Shown in pieces: positions 1-14,400 of a DNA stretch of 64,000 nt. Position 1 is the first letter of the stretch. Each line of letters starts with the position of its first letter. This DNA is from Azadirachta indica (lineage: Eukaryota; Streptophyta; Magnoliopsida; Sapindales; Meliaceae). Under the pieces are notes generated by a model. That model was not told the DNA's origin, did no database searches, and worked only from the letters and a program-made list of their open reading frames with translations. The position numbers were made by a program, and so were the translations under genes. The stretch is from NCBI GenBank assembly GCA_022749755.1, contig CM040450.1:5446913-5510912 (forward strand). Direction: 5' to 3'.

Positions 1-1578
1 AATTTTGAAGTTTTAAATTAGGGGTTGTTGACCTCAATAACAACAAGCATAAGGTTCCAATTTGTATTACATTGTGGTGGGTTAACATTGAATAATGGAA
101 AATGACTTATGCATCCAATGCTCCAAACACCTTTTCTTCTTATATGTAACATGTTTTAAGTTTTAACCCAAAATCCAAATCAAAAAACACCAGAGCAAGC
201 ATTACCTGATTTGCCAATTGGGACCTTGGTCCCATTTCTGCTAAAAGAGAGAACATATGAATGGTATATGCCCACTACCTGTTTGATGTTAATGCTGAAA
301 TATCTAAAACACAGAACATTTGGTGTTTAATTTAGATTTAATGATTATTAGATACTTAAATTTACGTAAGAGTTTGTAACGATAATATTGTTATTAATCA
401 CACAAATCTATTATAGAAGAAAAAGGAAGGGTAAAGTGAAAGTCTGTTGGAGCGGATATGATATGATAAATGATAAACATAGAGTACGTGGTCACGTGAT
501 GCTGATCTGACCCACCAAGCCGAAAAGCAGTATTCATGTACAGGTCAGCTCACATCTACAGGAACATATGATCAGTCTTTCTTTCTACTGAGTCTGGAAT
601 GAAGGAATGCTGCCTTGCTTGCCTCCACAATGAAGCATAATTGCTTACCACTGACTGAGTAATCTGCAAAAGTGAAATCTTCAGATAAAAAAAAACAAAA
701 AATATTAAAAAAAAGGAAAAGAAACGAAAAGAAAGTTGAAAGGAAAAAGCCAATGGGTCATTTTCTGGAAAGTGCCTTTTTTGCAAGTGGATATCTGCAA
801 CTGCCACCTTTTCAACTCCTTTAGTTTCATCAGGGAAGGCCTTAAAGTTGTAGTAACATGGTCAATTTGCAATGATTGTGACCATTTTATTGACGAAATA
901 AATTTCAAACATTTTTCTGAATAAATAAATAGTGTATCATATTACTATTGGTAGTGGTAGCTAGCTCTACCAAGCTAGAAAAAATAAATTCCAATGCCAT
1001 AGATTGGTAATTTCTTGAATAATTGAAAGGAGTATTACATAGCTGAAAACAAGTAACCAATTCAACCATGTAAATCAGTAAATGTTCCCTCCCTGAATGT
1101 TTGAAGGGTATAACTGACATTTTATAAATGGGTGATTATGATACACAAGATTTTCAATGGATGGTGACACTCCATCCATCCTCTTCAATATTCTCTCAAT
1201 CAAATCTTTCATGTAATTTTTAACTATCAAGAGAAGAATTCACTTACATTTGAGAGTTATGGTGGCAAGGCACCTCAAAATAACTGACAGTAAGAAAAAT
1301 ATATGAATCAGACATTAAGTTAGCTACATTTGATCATCATGTTTCAGAGAATTTACCCATCAATAAATCTAAGAACTTTCAGTTCCATCCTAAATTTGCA
1401 AAAAACTCAAAGCTGTTGATGAGTGATTAGCTATCCAATGATTGCATAATACCTGTGTATAACCTCCGGCGGAAGAAAAGTCTGCCTTCCATTCTCTAGG
1501 TCTATCATAGTATCACGTTACACTATTAACATACTACAGAGATTGACATACCCAAGTTTTGGTACACATTCTTGTTGG
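1..1578 (-). other. 3' flank of the coiled-coil gene, possibly spliced 3' UTR
   Basis: No coding gene is supported here. On the minus strand a GTATGT donor lies about 25 bases after the stop codon (near 1551). Splice-like short segments follow: about 1454-1482 (preceded by GGAAGGCAG, followed by GTATTATG), and one near 570-665 preceded by TTTTGCAG. These could be 3' UTR exons, which is unproven. The rest is AT-rich sequence without recognisable content. Confidence 0.35.
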
Positions 1579-4500
1579 TCAGCCTTTTGTTTTTAAATCT
1601 TTCTCAAAAGCATCATACTCCCAGTCATTAATCTCCTCCATGGAGGAGCCTCTGCTATTCTCAACTTCTGAATCTAGGGAGTCCATTCCCAACTTTACAT
1701 CGAGCAATATTTCTGCCTTTGTTGAGGCAAACTCAGTTTTCTCTTGTTTGTGTTCCAGAGTTTCAGAAAGTTTTTGGGAGGGAGAGGATGGATTTTTATC
1801 ACACTCGACATTTGGTGGTAAGCCTGATCTTGGGGTTGAATTCTCAACTTCCAGAATTGGTCTCTTAATGGATTCAAACTCCTCTTTTATTTTTTCGAGT
1901 GCATTGAAGAGCTCTTTGACCTTTTCATTGTCTTTCCTGGATCAAAATTATATCATGTCTCAGTTTAATAGGCTTAGATCAATTCAGTAAATCCTAACTG
2001 GTAGTGCAAGTAAAAGAAGGAAAAAAAAAATAATAAAATGTAAAGATATAAATACCAGTAAATGCCTTCATTCCAATTGTCAAACAAGTTTTGCATGGTA
2101 GCCACTATGCTTAGGGTGGTTAAAAACTAGCATAAAAGGAGGGAAAAAGTAGACATATTATCTCTTAATAAGATGAGACAAAATCAAATTAACATTACAG
2201 AGCTAATAGAAGGATAAACTATGATTATTTAGGATGAAAAACATGAGGCAAAACAAGCTTAATACAAACATGTAAATGAACAGTTAAAACTATTTCGGAA
2301 CTGCACCTAGATGCTTATGAAAATGTTTATTACCTTTGATTCAAGATCCAAATATTCCTCTTCAAGACTTTTTCTTGAAATTACTGCTCTTGAACTTTTG
2401 TCGTCTATCAACGGTGATATTTCTGACCTGATATTGGAGGAAAAAATGAGGATACTCGAGTTAACTGAGCAATGAACAATCACAAAGATAAAATACGATA
2501 CCCTTTATTTAAGTACAATGTATCGACGAGGGATCTAATCTTTGTAATGGAGAACCCCAACTGTTCCTGATTACACATAAACAACCAAAAATAACAAGAT
2601 GTCAATAAGAAAATATATTGCATAATTTGCAAATGGCAACTGGAGAATCACTATATCTGAAGGAACTATCTCGAGCTTGGATATACCTTGTAAGCAGAGA
2701 GAAGAAAATTAACCAGAATCACAAAACGATCTCCATATTTCTCCAAGACGCCACTTAAACATGTGCAAAAGTAAAATATATCATCATATACAGAAAAATT
2801 CATGATAGAATGATAGTTGGACACAATAATGCAGCACATAAAGCATAGGACAACTGTGAGCTACTAATGCCATCCTCATTTTTCAAAGATAAACTATCTA
2901 ACAAAAGCTGCTGCATGAAAATTCATCAGTTACAATGATGCAGATAGACATACTTGATCTGCTTTTCCTTTTGGTGATTGTATGTGGTCTGGAGAGCCCA
3001 GGTCTCCTCCAGGAAATTAACCCAGGTGTTGACGACGTTTGCTTCCATTTTGCATGAAGCAATTGATCTTGACAGCTCATCTTCCTATGATAAAAAAATG
3101 TTTTGAAAACAAATAAGGAATAATTAAAAAGGAGCCACAGTAATCTCTACATTTTCCAAAAAAAGTACAAATATAATTAATTATTCTCATGACCAGTAAT
3201 ATAAATAGGTCCTAGTGTGAGACCAAAAGCAGAGATACCTTTGATTTGAAAAACACAAGAATCTGATTACTTGCTTCATCAAACTGCTCTCTTTCTTCTT
3301 TGGCATTACGGAGGCGTGCACGAGTAGTAATCAATGAGGTATTGACCTAATATCAAATAACAAAACATAAAAAGTAACCTCAGCAGAGGATAAGAAAGAA
3401 ACTTTTGATACTGATATTGCAAAATATAAGAAATAGTACACAAACTAGAATTCCCCTTTACACATGCACACACAGAGCTTCAGGTCAATATCAATGATAA
3501 TGGTCGAAATGGAAGCTAACTAACAGGCTAACTGAAGCTCAATTATGCAATGCTAGAGATCATTAGATCTCCCAATAGTGTTTTGTACTTTTGAGCATAA
3601 CCCAAATAAATCACATGAACATGAAAAGAAAAAGACGCACCTTCCTCAATGCAGTTTCAAGTTCAGCCTTTTGCTTCTCTAGTTCTTGAATGTTCACAGC
3701 TAAATCCTGGAAAATGTAATGAGATATGTGTTTAATATTTGTTGAGATAATGGATAAAACAAAACAAACTTCCTCTCAATCGATAAGTGCTATATAACAA
3801 ATACGAGGGGATGTACACCTTGCCAATTGTATCAGATTAACTAACCATAAGAAGGTGAAACTTACAATATTCCATTTATTCAAAAGAATATTCAAGAAAT
3901 TATGACAAGAGTGGTCCATTCTCATTTTTCAGACAGGAGATACTTTTACTACTACAAATGTGAAACTTCTTGCAAGTACATTTGACAGGAGCTGAGCAGT
4001 TGACCAACAAGATAAAAAGAGAGTCACAAAATGTTACATAAAGATGGAAAAGTTTCAAAGCATAAAAATTAAAAAAAAAATGCACAGAAAATAGTAGTAT
4101 TTAAATTAATGCCTACTGATCCAAGTTTTAATGGAGGAGCACCACTTAGGCAGTGTACCTTCTCAAGTTGGCAAATTTCGTTAGATTTAGCCAAACGGAA
4201 GTTAAGTGCATCTTCTTTTTGAGCTCTGATTAAAAAATGGAGGAAAATATGTTAAAAACATCAGCTATTAAAATAAAATGATTGAAGGGTTTAGAAGCAA
4301 GAAAAGAGGAAAAATATCAGAAGAAACCAAGTGGCTTCAATAAGAAAAAATCTAATCATATTTGATACATTTTCCACATCAGATACCAATTAGCCAAAAG
4401 AAATGACATAATTCCTTTACTTACCAATGCATTGTTAACAAGAATTTAACACCTAAGTTGACTCGCCGGTGGCAATTTTTCCCTTATCTCAAAATACTTC

Positions 4501-7500
4501 CAGTTTTGTCCTCAATAGTAATTTAACATTTTAATCTCAACCCATCTCAGTAGACAACAAATTAACAATGGAGTGACGGGCAACAGTTGAGTAATTTAAA
4601 GCTTTCGTTCAGATATGCAGGCTGTGAAGATAAACTTTCATAGATCTGGTGCGTCTTTTTTTTTTTTTTTTATTGTGGCATAAGCTCCCAATTTTTTGTA
4701 CAAGTAGCTCTGTGTCAGGTCTCAGATGAACTAATTTCAAAAACTAGTTCACAATGTCAAGGTTTCTTGAAACTAAGGGCCAAAATATAAGCCATAACAT
4801 GTTTATGGCACAACTTCATCTGTGATGGGTTGCATCCTAGTGGCTATTTCATGTAATGTAAAAGGTTATAATAGAAACTTAAATCAGAGTAAAATTGGTT
4901 GGTATATCAGTTTATTATGTTGTAATCCATTGAAACCTATTCTACAATGTGGCAATTTAATCTTTTATAGACTGCTCCTGTATGCTTTTGTATAAGATAT
5001 GCTCTTAATATTCTTATATACGATAACAATGATGCTACTGAAGAAAGTAAATTTAATGGCAAGGAAATTAACTTCAACAGAGGCAGTTGTATCATAATTA
5101 AATTCACTATGCTAACCACACATAATAACATTAAGCAACTAGAGTACAAGGTCAGAAACTTCATGCTATAAATTGTCATCCATTAGAACCAATTTTTGGT
5201 TAATACTTCAGTCAATTAAAATGTATTTTAGAAAGATAAACAAAAATTGTTTTCTGAAAGTCAAAGAAAGAGGAAGATTATAAGCATTTACTTATAACAA
5301 ATGGTAAATTCTCATCCATTAGAACCAATTTTTGGTTAATACTTCAGTCAATTAAAATGTATTTTAGAAAGATAAACAAAAATTGTTTTCTGAAAAAATC
5401 AGAGAAAAAGAAAGATTATAAGCATTTACTTATAACACACGAAAGGCTAACCTAACTATACATAGGATTTTAACTTAAGCCCATGCACAACCCCCACATG
5501 CAACCTGATGACAAGTGCTATGATAGAGACACACATTTTCTTTCAACACATTGTGCTTGAAACCTGAGGTCTAAATACTTCTTTCCTAATTTCAGCTAAG
5601 CCAGTTATCTGTACATCATCTCTTTGATGTGCATACACGAAAATCACAGAAAACTGTAAGAACTCGCATGCAAAAGAAATACTGAGACAGCTTATTTCAA
5701 ACCTGTTGTCTAAAATGCGCTTTTCAGCTTTTGCGGTTGAGTTAACAAGAGATTCTGAAAAAATTTTTAACTTATGAACCTGCAGGATAAATGTTTTATA
5801 TATCATTAATAATAGCATACTGCAAGAGTAGCAGTAAGCATGAACTAAAGAAACTAGACCAAAAGAAACCATGCCCAGCAGCTGCACACTTATTATCAAC
5901 AAATAAAAATCATTATCATAATAAATTTTTTTTATTATTTTTGTTAAAACCAGGAATAGCTTTTGGTCTCAAGGAGCATGTTTACTCCCAAAAATCAAAA
6001 ACACTTCTGAAAGTGAAAAAAAAAAACATTTCGCAAATACACATTTGAAGCCCATTGTTGTCTGTAGTTTGATTTGGTTGGCTAGGAAGGATCTGCCTGA
6101 TAAACTAGATAGAAAGATATAAATTTAACATACAAATGAAGCTACTTTATTGATTAGATGAATATGATACAACATAGGCTTATTGTATAAGAGGCCAGTC
6201 CCAAGACATTGAAAACCCAATTCCTGTATGAAATATTGAGTTGAAGCAATCTGACCAGATCATAACCAAGCCTAACTAACATCCAAGTATTTTGAAGCAT
6301 GAAAGCTGTTTGAGGATTCAAAATGTCTTAACAAAATAGCATTGCAGCGTTAATCATTTTGACTCTTAAGGCATATAATGGAATAATTGCATTGCCTAGC
6401 TAATGGATTTGATTGTAGCCAGCACTTAGAATGCTTCTTGGATCAAGAACCATTCAGCATAATCTTGACATCAGATTTGGTCATACACTCCTATAAACAT
6501 CTTTGTTCTGTTCCAACTGATAATGATAATTGACCAATGGTGGTTCAAAATTTTAGGCCAACTCTTTGAAAAGCACAAATTTCCAAGACAAAGTTTTATG
6601 AATAAGAAACGAAAATAATAATATCCAAAGAAACTCAGACCTTTACACCATGATGTTCTGGAGAATCCCCATTGCTCAAAGTCTTTTTCTTCAGCAAGAG
6701 TTCCTCCAGCTTGGAATACATTTGAATTTGTACAAGAGCTTCTTTTAGATCCTGGAGGAAATTCAAAGTATACTAAGTTTCAGTTAGCCATAAGTATTAC
6801 ACTACAGTATACGATTCAGAAACTGTCTGATACACCCAGCAAAGCATAAAACTGGGTAAAGTGATGGGACCAACCTGTCTAATGACAGATTTAAGAAACC
6901 AAAATATGTGAATGCGCTACCTAGGATAACTTGCTTTGTTTTACCACTTCTACTTTCCATTGGAAATAAACTTAGGATGTCATTGCAGTAAGAATTTTGA
7001 TAACATTTAGCTACATGCTTTTGTACATTGTTGTAATGTAAGTAGGCAGATTATTTAAATCAGCCTGACCTCAGTTGATGCAATGGTTTTTTCTTCTGAT
7101 GATTTATTTGGAACTGCACTTAAAAGCTGCTGAATTGGCTTCATTTCATCAAGTTTTCCCATCAGACTACAGGCTTCAGCATCTATTCTGAAAGCAGAGA
7201 GCAAAAATAAGGAGAGAGAGAGAATTATATTTTCTATCTTATCACCGTAAAAAGATAAAAATGATTATCATGTTTCAACCGAGCACTGTTAGAAATCGAT
7301 AACTTAAGCATATGAAAAAGGGGGAATCATGCAAATTATACATTATCATCAGCTACCTTGGAATATCAGCATTAATCTTCAGCCCAGCAATTGCACCTTG
7401 AGCATATTGGAGCAATTCTTCTCGCTTCATCTGAAGAGTTAAAAAGAAAATGACAAACTTTAAGTTCGCTTGCCTTTTTATTGCAATCATTATAAGTCCA

Positions 7501-9807
7501 ACATTGATACTTGTTGCCAAGACATATGCTAAACATAATACTGAAAGCGTACAATAGAAAATGCATATATGCCCCCATTTTGGTCCAAACTCTGTAAGCC
7601 TAAACTATCACAGTTCAATTTCCCTAATATTAGGACAATATTCTATAGGCATGTGTCACATCCTTACCAGTACTTCATCCTGGTAGTTTGAGAACGCTGT
7701 TGCTAGATCCTGTATGCTAGTCATTACTGCATTGTGAATTTCCTTTCCTCCGCCAAGACAAAGCCTGTTCATACCCAAACCAAAGCAAAACGTATTAAAA
7801 AAAGATTAGAAAAAGAAGCGGGTGAGAATTAAATCCTTAGAAAATTTTTGCTCTCTTCCAAAGTGACAAAAAATATAAAGATAAGCAAATACTTTAGCAG
7901 CAAAGCCACAATCAGACATCAAAAGAAAAACTAGGAGAGTGAGAAAAGTACCCAAATATCTCCAGTAATAGTGAAACTTCTTCCTCGTTTGGTGCTTCAA
8001 GAATCTGAATCATACAAAAGAGTTAACCTGCGGTTAAACTCAATGGATCAGCAAATACAATGCCCGGGTAAATACTAAATAATTATGACACTAAAATTAG
8101 AGGTAATGCTTTGTATCACAATTCTGAGGCATTCTTGGAGAAAAAATTTAAAAAGGTATTTTATCCAAGCAATTGTCAAGCCATTATAAGTTAGAACACA
8201 TGTCTCAGTCCCCTTACCTCAATTCAAATCAGTAAATAGAGACCAAGAAAATTAAGAACAAACAACTTAAAGCAGGACAAAATTATACATACACAATATA
8301 TAATCTGTATATGACCGTTAAATCTCAGGAAAATATAGAAATGACCAATGAAAAAAATAGGGAGAGAGATGCAATGTAATCTAAAGTTGAATCAACCATG
8401 GAAAACCTCAACACACTTCTTTAGCTTAGAAGGAAAACTTCACAATATTAAAAAGAAATGATGCTGGTACATACACAGATTCAGTTTACAAGGCTAGTTA
8501 AGGTCAAGACGTGCAAATTGCATTTTACAAAGTTACAAAGTTCAAGTGGTAAGCTCATGGTTTCATTCAAGAACATGAAATAACAGATCACAAGTAAAGC
8601 TCCTTTAATCACATGGCAAGAAACCACAATTGCCCACTTATTGTCATCACTCCCATCAATCACCAAACACTGTAGAACTTTTTAGTAGCAGAGCCAGTGT
8701 TATTGGAAGAAAGTTTGTACTCAGTTAACTTGCTTTCTACGTTGTCATGTAGGGGTTGTCATGTTGTGCCAATAGCAGATTTCCATTCTACTTGATGAAC
8801 TCTAAATTACTTTATATAGGCTTGGGTTGGGGATTACCATTAAAATGCCAATTGCATAGGAAGGAGTTGTCTAGTATCAGTCATTAGTGTCTCACCAGAA
8901 GACTTGTAACATCAAATGAATGTCACATAAGACTCCTGCCATGTAGAGTTAACTCAATTTATACCTTTAGAATGCAACCAATATAAATACAACTATTGTC
9001 AAGAGAAAAGAGGTAGCTAATGTCCTACTCACAAATGTCTTTAGCTTTTCTCATATATCTAATACCTATAATCGAATTATTGGAACTACACCGCATTTAG
9101 GGCCAAAAAGAAAATGGGAAAATTCAACTTACCATGGAGAGAGTTATGCCTTCAAGAGCTTGACTAAAAAGAAAAACATCACGAAAATTCATTGGTTCAC
9201 CCTCCAAATCAGGGTCCACATAATAAACCTGTACATGATTTAAATTTAAATGAAAATTCATCATCAGCACCCAAAGAATAAACCAAATAAATAATGATAT
9301 ATTCTGATTATTAAAATATTCTGACTGTGAATAAGAAACGCAATATGTGATCATCAAACTGACCAAAATGGGTTTCCTAGGAGAATCCTTGGGGTCATCA
9401 GAATTGAAGTTATCATCCAAATCAAGATAAGGTGAAGATAATCTCTCTATTTCTTTTAAAGCAACCAACCACCTTCTCAGTAACTGAACTCTCTCTATCC
9501 CTCTACATGACACTGAAACTTCTTCCAATCTCTTCGCCGTCTGTCTAAAGCTATTGAAAGTCCTCGCCCCCTTCATTTGCCGCCAACAATAATTAAAAAA
9601 TAATAATAATAATAATAATGATCAATGACAACATTGACGCATGAAATATCAAATTACCATGCGGTCCTGGAAGATTCTAGCGCCCTCGGTAACGGCATTG
9701 CCGGCGGATTGAACCACAGAATCAGCATAATTCCTAACAGTGCGTGTGAGGTTGTTCCTTCCGCCAACTTCGACAGCCCTATTCACCGCCGTTTTTAACC
9801 AAGACAT
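1579..9807 (-). CDS. Plant coiled-coil protein, 18 exons, 669 aa (ELKS/Rab6-interacting/CAST-family-like)
   Basis: I assembled this gene from splice sites. Exons from the 5' end: 9658-9807, 9364-9570, 9133-9228, 7952-8004, 7668-7764, 7357-7430, 7070-7187, 6641-6751, 5703-5779, 4159-4225, 3641-3706, 3239-3346, 2954-3084, 2687-2753, 2502-2566, 2334-2427, 2056-2126 and 1579-1936. They sum to 2010 nt without a frame break, and all have GT-AG borders. The protein starts [16 protein letters not shown], rich in amphipathic helix. A conserved-looking stretch ([13 protein letters not shown]) follows at about residue 172. Most of residues 200-560 is heptad-like and rich in Glu, Lys, Leu and Gln ([30 protein letters not shown]), which predicts a long coiled coil. 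The acidic tail ends [14 protein letters not shown]. From memory it resembles Arabidopsis proteins labelled ELKS/Rab6-interacting/CAST family; a vesicle-tethering role would be inference only. The gene model is strong, the function is not. Confidence 0.85.
5177..5443. repeat. Two-copy tandem duplication of 136 bp inside an intron
   Basis: The segment beginning CATCCATTAGAACC occurs at 5177 and again at 5313, an offset of 136 bases. The copies are nearly identical over about 80 bases; the second then differs by a few A/G changes before both continue into AGATTATAAGCATTTACTTATAAC. It lies in the intron between 4226 and 5702 of the coiled-coil gene and does not touch an exon. The low divergence suggests a recent duplication. 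Confidence 0.9.
9597..9620. repeat. AAT microsatellite in intron 1 of the coiled-coil gene
   Basis: A run of AAT triplets lies just upstream of the exon 2 acceptor, on the 5' side of the gene. Confidence 0.8.
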
Positions 9808-10437
9808 TGTCGTCACTGCTTTGAATCAAATCTAGATATTGTATTAAATAATTTATTAATTATTATAATTATTGATTCCTTGAAACAACAGATGAATTCA
9901 GACGCAAAGCAATTACTGCTTTACAAAAGAATTACTATGCAAAAAATTGAAAATTTTGACTAACAGAGGAAAATAATTTGGCAAGAAGAGAAGAAGTCAA
10001 GCTTTAGCGCGTTCTGGTGGTTCGTTTTTCTGGTTTTTAGTTCGAGTCATATGGCATTAGTTTCGCTTCGTCTTCATAACGCACCACCACGATGCCATTC
10101 TTCCCATTTTTTTTTTTAATTTTTTTTAATTTTTCTTTCTTTCCTTCTTGCCAATTAACCGCATGCATATGACTCGTCAACAATTTTCTTAAAAAAAATA
10201 TATATATATTATATTTTTTAATTTCATTTTGTCTGGGTTGACTTAACTTTCAGTTGGGCCGAAAAAGTTTGTTACGTCAAAACGGGCCCAAGTAAAAGTT
10301 CCAAGAAGGCCCACGGATATGGGTTAGTCCTACTCTCTTGCTTCTGTACGCGTAACTGAAGGTATTATAGTAGCGAATATTTTAGAATGGGACCATGTAA
10401 TGAAATTCATTTTAAATAGGCATCGGATCAACTTTTG
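9808..10437 (-). promoter_or_regulatory. Promoter and 5' leader region of the coiled-coil gene
   Basis: This is the upstream sequence of the minus-strand gene starting at 9807. It contains a T-rich tract around 10107-10140 and an AT-rich TATA-like patch around 10200-10225. I cannot fix a transcription start. No other gene is visible here. Confidence 0.4.
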
Positions 10438-10446
10438 TTCCCGTGT

Positions 10447-11065
10447 AAATATGGCAAAATTTTCGACGGACCCATACCCACGGATCCACTCTAACGGGAC
10501 AGAATTTAAATAAATTTTGAGAAATAAAAAGAAATTAATTCTCAATTTATTAATGGAACAGGAATTAGTTTACTTCTCCCCAACCCACCCTCACCTCATT
10601 CCCCAATAAAACATAATATAAATATATTATAATTTATAAATTAAATTTTATGTATGTGAATATAATTTTATATTATAATTTTTAAAATTATATATTATAA
10701 TTAAATATAATTAATAATAAAAAAAAATTATAAAGTCATGAATTAATATTATAAAAAAATAATATACAAATAAAAAGTAAAAGATTAAAAATTAAAAAAA
10801 TCTTATATTGTGTTTCTAATATTATATTAATAATATTTTTATTTAAATTAATTAAATTCTTATATTATTAAAATTAATTTATAAAAATAATATAAAATGA
10901 GAAATTTATATGGGGATAGAGAACTCATTCCCTGTGCAGGGATTCTCTATCCTCATCCGATTAAATTTAGTAAAGAATGGAGCGGGAAATGGAAGTTAAA
11001 ATAGAAAATTAAGTGGAGAATGGAGCATGCCTCCCCAACCCCACCCCGCCCCATTGCCATCCTTA
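10447..11065. mobile_element. Non-autonomous DNA transposon, about 620 bp, with 9-bp target duplication
   Basis: The interval is bordered by identical 9-bp direct repeats TTCCCGTGT at 10438-10446 and 11066-11074. The left end reads AAATATGGCAAAATTTT. The right end, read on the other strand, is ATAAGGATGGCAATGGGG, so both ends share ATGGCAA near their tips. The right end followed by G-rich GGGGCGGGGTGGGG is a pattern I know from repeated plant elements. The interior is AT-rich with no ORF, plus a hairpin at about 10912-10951. hAT or Mutator affiliation is undecided. It sits between the coiled-coil gene promoter and the 3' end of the phosphatidate phosphatase gene. Confidence 0.6.
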
Positions 11066-11443
11066 TTCCCGTGTTTCAACTGATAAAAGCACTTTTCCTA
11101 CAAGTTGACAAATGTCTGCTCGTATAAGAACAGCACAGTATGCTAACCAGTTTTGGTAGAAACAGTGTATGGGAAATGAAAAGGAAACAAAAGCTTTTTA
11201 TTGTGTAAGAAGGCTACAGATTTATCAACTACGTTAAACTTTTAGTACAAAATGAATCGTTTACAAATCACAACAAACGCCAGCGAAAGCATATATAAAC
11301 GAGCCAAGCAGCATCACATTTGGCTGGGAGCTGGGGCCGAAATGAAGAATGTCAAGTCTATCCACATTTCACCAGGGTCTTCAGGCCATTGCTCACCTTG
11401 TTGGTCGTAGAAGAAAGGAACCATTTTTATGGAACACCTACTA

Positions 11444-14400
11444 CTACATCTCGATGTCTGGCAATGGCAGTCTCCAAAAATTCCATGAGTTATAATCCTC
11501 CTGCAGAGTGATGGAAACTCGGTGTTATCTTAAACTTTTAATTTAATAAACCTCCACACTGTATTCTAAAGCTCAAGTACGTAATTGATCAGTCCTTACC
11601 TGCTCAACCAATGACGTTGGGGGAAACATGTCATTAACAAGAGTGTGTAAAGACGTATATGATTTGACATCAATGCGATGACTAATGGCCACCTCACCCT
11701 GTCAATTTAAGTCAAATTAATTAAGGAAAAGATAGAAGATTTGTTTTTAAAATAAAAATACAGTGAAAGTATCAGAAGGAAACATGTACCTTGGGGTTGA
11801 TGATAAAAATTTTACCCTTTGGGATCCCGATCTTCCTGTAACTGAGCTCGTCAGTATCTCTATTTCCAAAGCCCGCATAAAATGGATTGTATTCAGGTGG
11901 GAAGAGTTTCTTAATATCCTGTAAAAGATGAATTTTGAAAGTTAGATACTGCAAAATCAGAAAGAAGGATTCGAATCAGTTCTAATCATTTGATATTTAC
12001 CTCTAAACAAGCAATCTTGAATTCATGAGGAGCTCTTCTAATCACTGCCATCAGCATTCATGGAAAAGCAAGATAATCAATCAGAGAGGCAGGTCAAAAT
12101 CATTTGAAAAGGGACAAAAAATAAAGGGCAGCCAACAACATATTAAGCATGTGAGAAAAGAATGTGGAATGAAAACTATGTAGAAACTATTTTCCTGCAC
12201 ATAAGGAGTCAATGATACAATGATGAAAGGACAAGGTAGCTAAGCTAGTGATGTATTGCTTCCAGATGACAATGAAAAATCAAGGCAACATTAACAGAAT
12301 TGCATATACAAGCTGCAAGGTATGCAACTAGTTCAATTATAAATAAAAGGTGAGCTAAATATCTAATACTTCATTTCATTGCACATTATATTACCATAGC
12401 AAGCTTGAATTTTACAAACTCCATGCATAAATGTCCTTAAAGCGCTCATACTTGTTTAATATTAAACAAACACACATCTTTCCATGTTCATAATTAGCTG
12501 TCTTTCCACGTGCCTTTCTTCTTTATATTCTTCTTTCATTTTGGAAGCAGAAGCAGGAAAGAGGGGAAAAAGGGGACTGGTCTTTGATGTGTATTAAGAA
12601 GAAAAGATAGTATCATATATTTTAATTATATCCATGAGGCCAAGAATATGATCTGCTTCGGGGTAATCTTAATTTTCCCATTAACTGAACCAAATATAGG
12701 CATCAGAAAAGTCACTGCCGTAGTTGTTCAATGCAACAAATAATATTTGAAAAGAAGAAGACCTCACCTTCGCGATATAATGAGGGAAATAGTCCATCTG
12801 GTGAAATAACAACAGGTCCATTGGGCAAAGCTTTCCCATCCTGCAAGAATAAATGAGAACAATATGACTCTTGCAATTCAGTTAACATAGCAGGTGCAAC
12901 TTAACAATACAAGCGCAGCACAATGCAAGAGAAAGGACCAACTGAGCCAGAATAAAAAGTACATAGAGAGGCTATGGGGGTAATCCAACCAGCCATATGT
13001 ATAGCAAACATAACAAAGCAATATACTTTAGCATCTTACTTCCTATAACTTTGGCTCTTTGTGGTTATAGCCACAACTGAAAGCAGAGGAATGCCTAGCT
13101 TGATGTAGTATGAGTATATTAAAGCCTGCGTAAACCTTATACCTGCTTCAGGTTGAGCAAAAAACTCCTAGTAAGGTACGCCTGAACAATAGCACGTGCA
13201 CTCAGAAACAGCAGCTGATATCCATTTTCCTGTGTTGTGAGCAAAACTCAGTATTTCATGTAAATATCCCAAAGTAAGCCATTTTGTTCCAGACAGATGT
13301 GAAATGCAACTGGGATTATTTTCGCTTCTGGGAATAAGATCACGGATCAGTAAGGATGAAGATGCATACATACCTTAATTGCTGAGAAAAGTTTTGCTAC
13401 ACCAGATTGTGTCCAATCCTTTCCAACCAAAGGCATGAACTGACCTAAAACATCAGACCTGAAAGAAATGCATCAATGCAATGCAGTACAATTAATTAGA
13501 ACAGATCCAAGTCAATATTATAATTATTCAATTTTGGCTATAACATCACTTTCTTTTCTTTTGTACATTACACTATCACCAGAATGCTAAGAATTGTATT
13601 AAGTCATATTTTGATCATTTTAAATGCAATCCCAACTACCTTAGTTGCATGCAAAATGTACAAGTATTTACAATTATAAACAACAGTCTTTCTATCAAAC
13701 ATTTCTGACAATAACAACCACTATGAAAGTTTTTGAATAAAATAAGAAAATAAGAGAACGTGTGACAAACATAACATACTGTAAAACCCGACTTTTGTTC
13801 ACTAATTAGGCATACAAAATTTTGGCCAAGACGATGAACTAGATCACCAAAATATCAAATAAGAGACAAAGCCTTCTATGATTTGATCTAATTAGATAAG
13901 CATAGTCTTGACAACTTGAATGATTTGTTCACATTTTTAATAACTTCAATAATTTGTGCATGTACTGGACAATTTTAGTAATAAGTGTATGTGCATAAAA
14001 TGCATCAGAACACTATGGATGGTAATTATTGCCCACATTTGATTGTTTTACTATATTGTTATGCTCTATAAAAACAAGCCAAAACAAAATAGGCAAAGAT
14101 AATAATAATGGACAGAAAATTTATTAAGAAACAATCGCATCATAATTGACTTTAAAGTTGAGCAAGTAACAAATTATAATTCTGAAGCCCATTTAATGAA
14201 TTAATCGGGTGTCTTACTTGGTAATTGTTCCATCAACATCTGAAATCACAATCCGTGCATTCCACTTCCACAAGTAAATATGAGCATCAACCTAGTTATG
14301 ATGAGTACAACTCAGCAAATAAAAATAGAAAAGAAAAAGGGAAATCAAACTCTGCAATCTATCATCACATCTCACACTAGAGAATAGGCAAACCTGCTGT

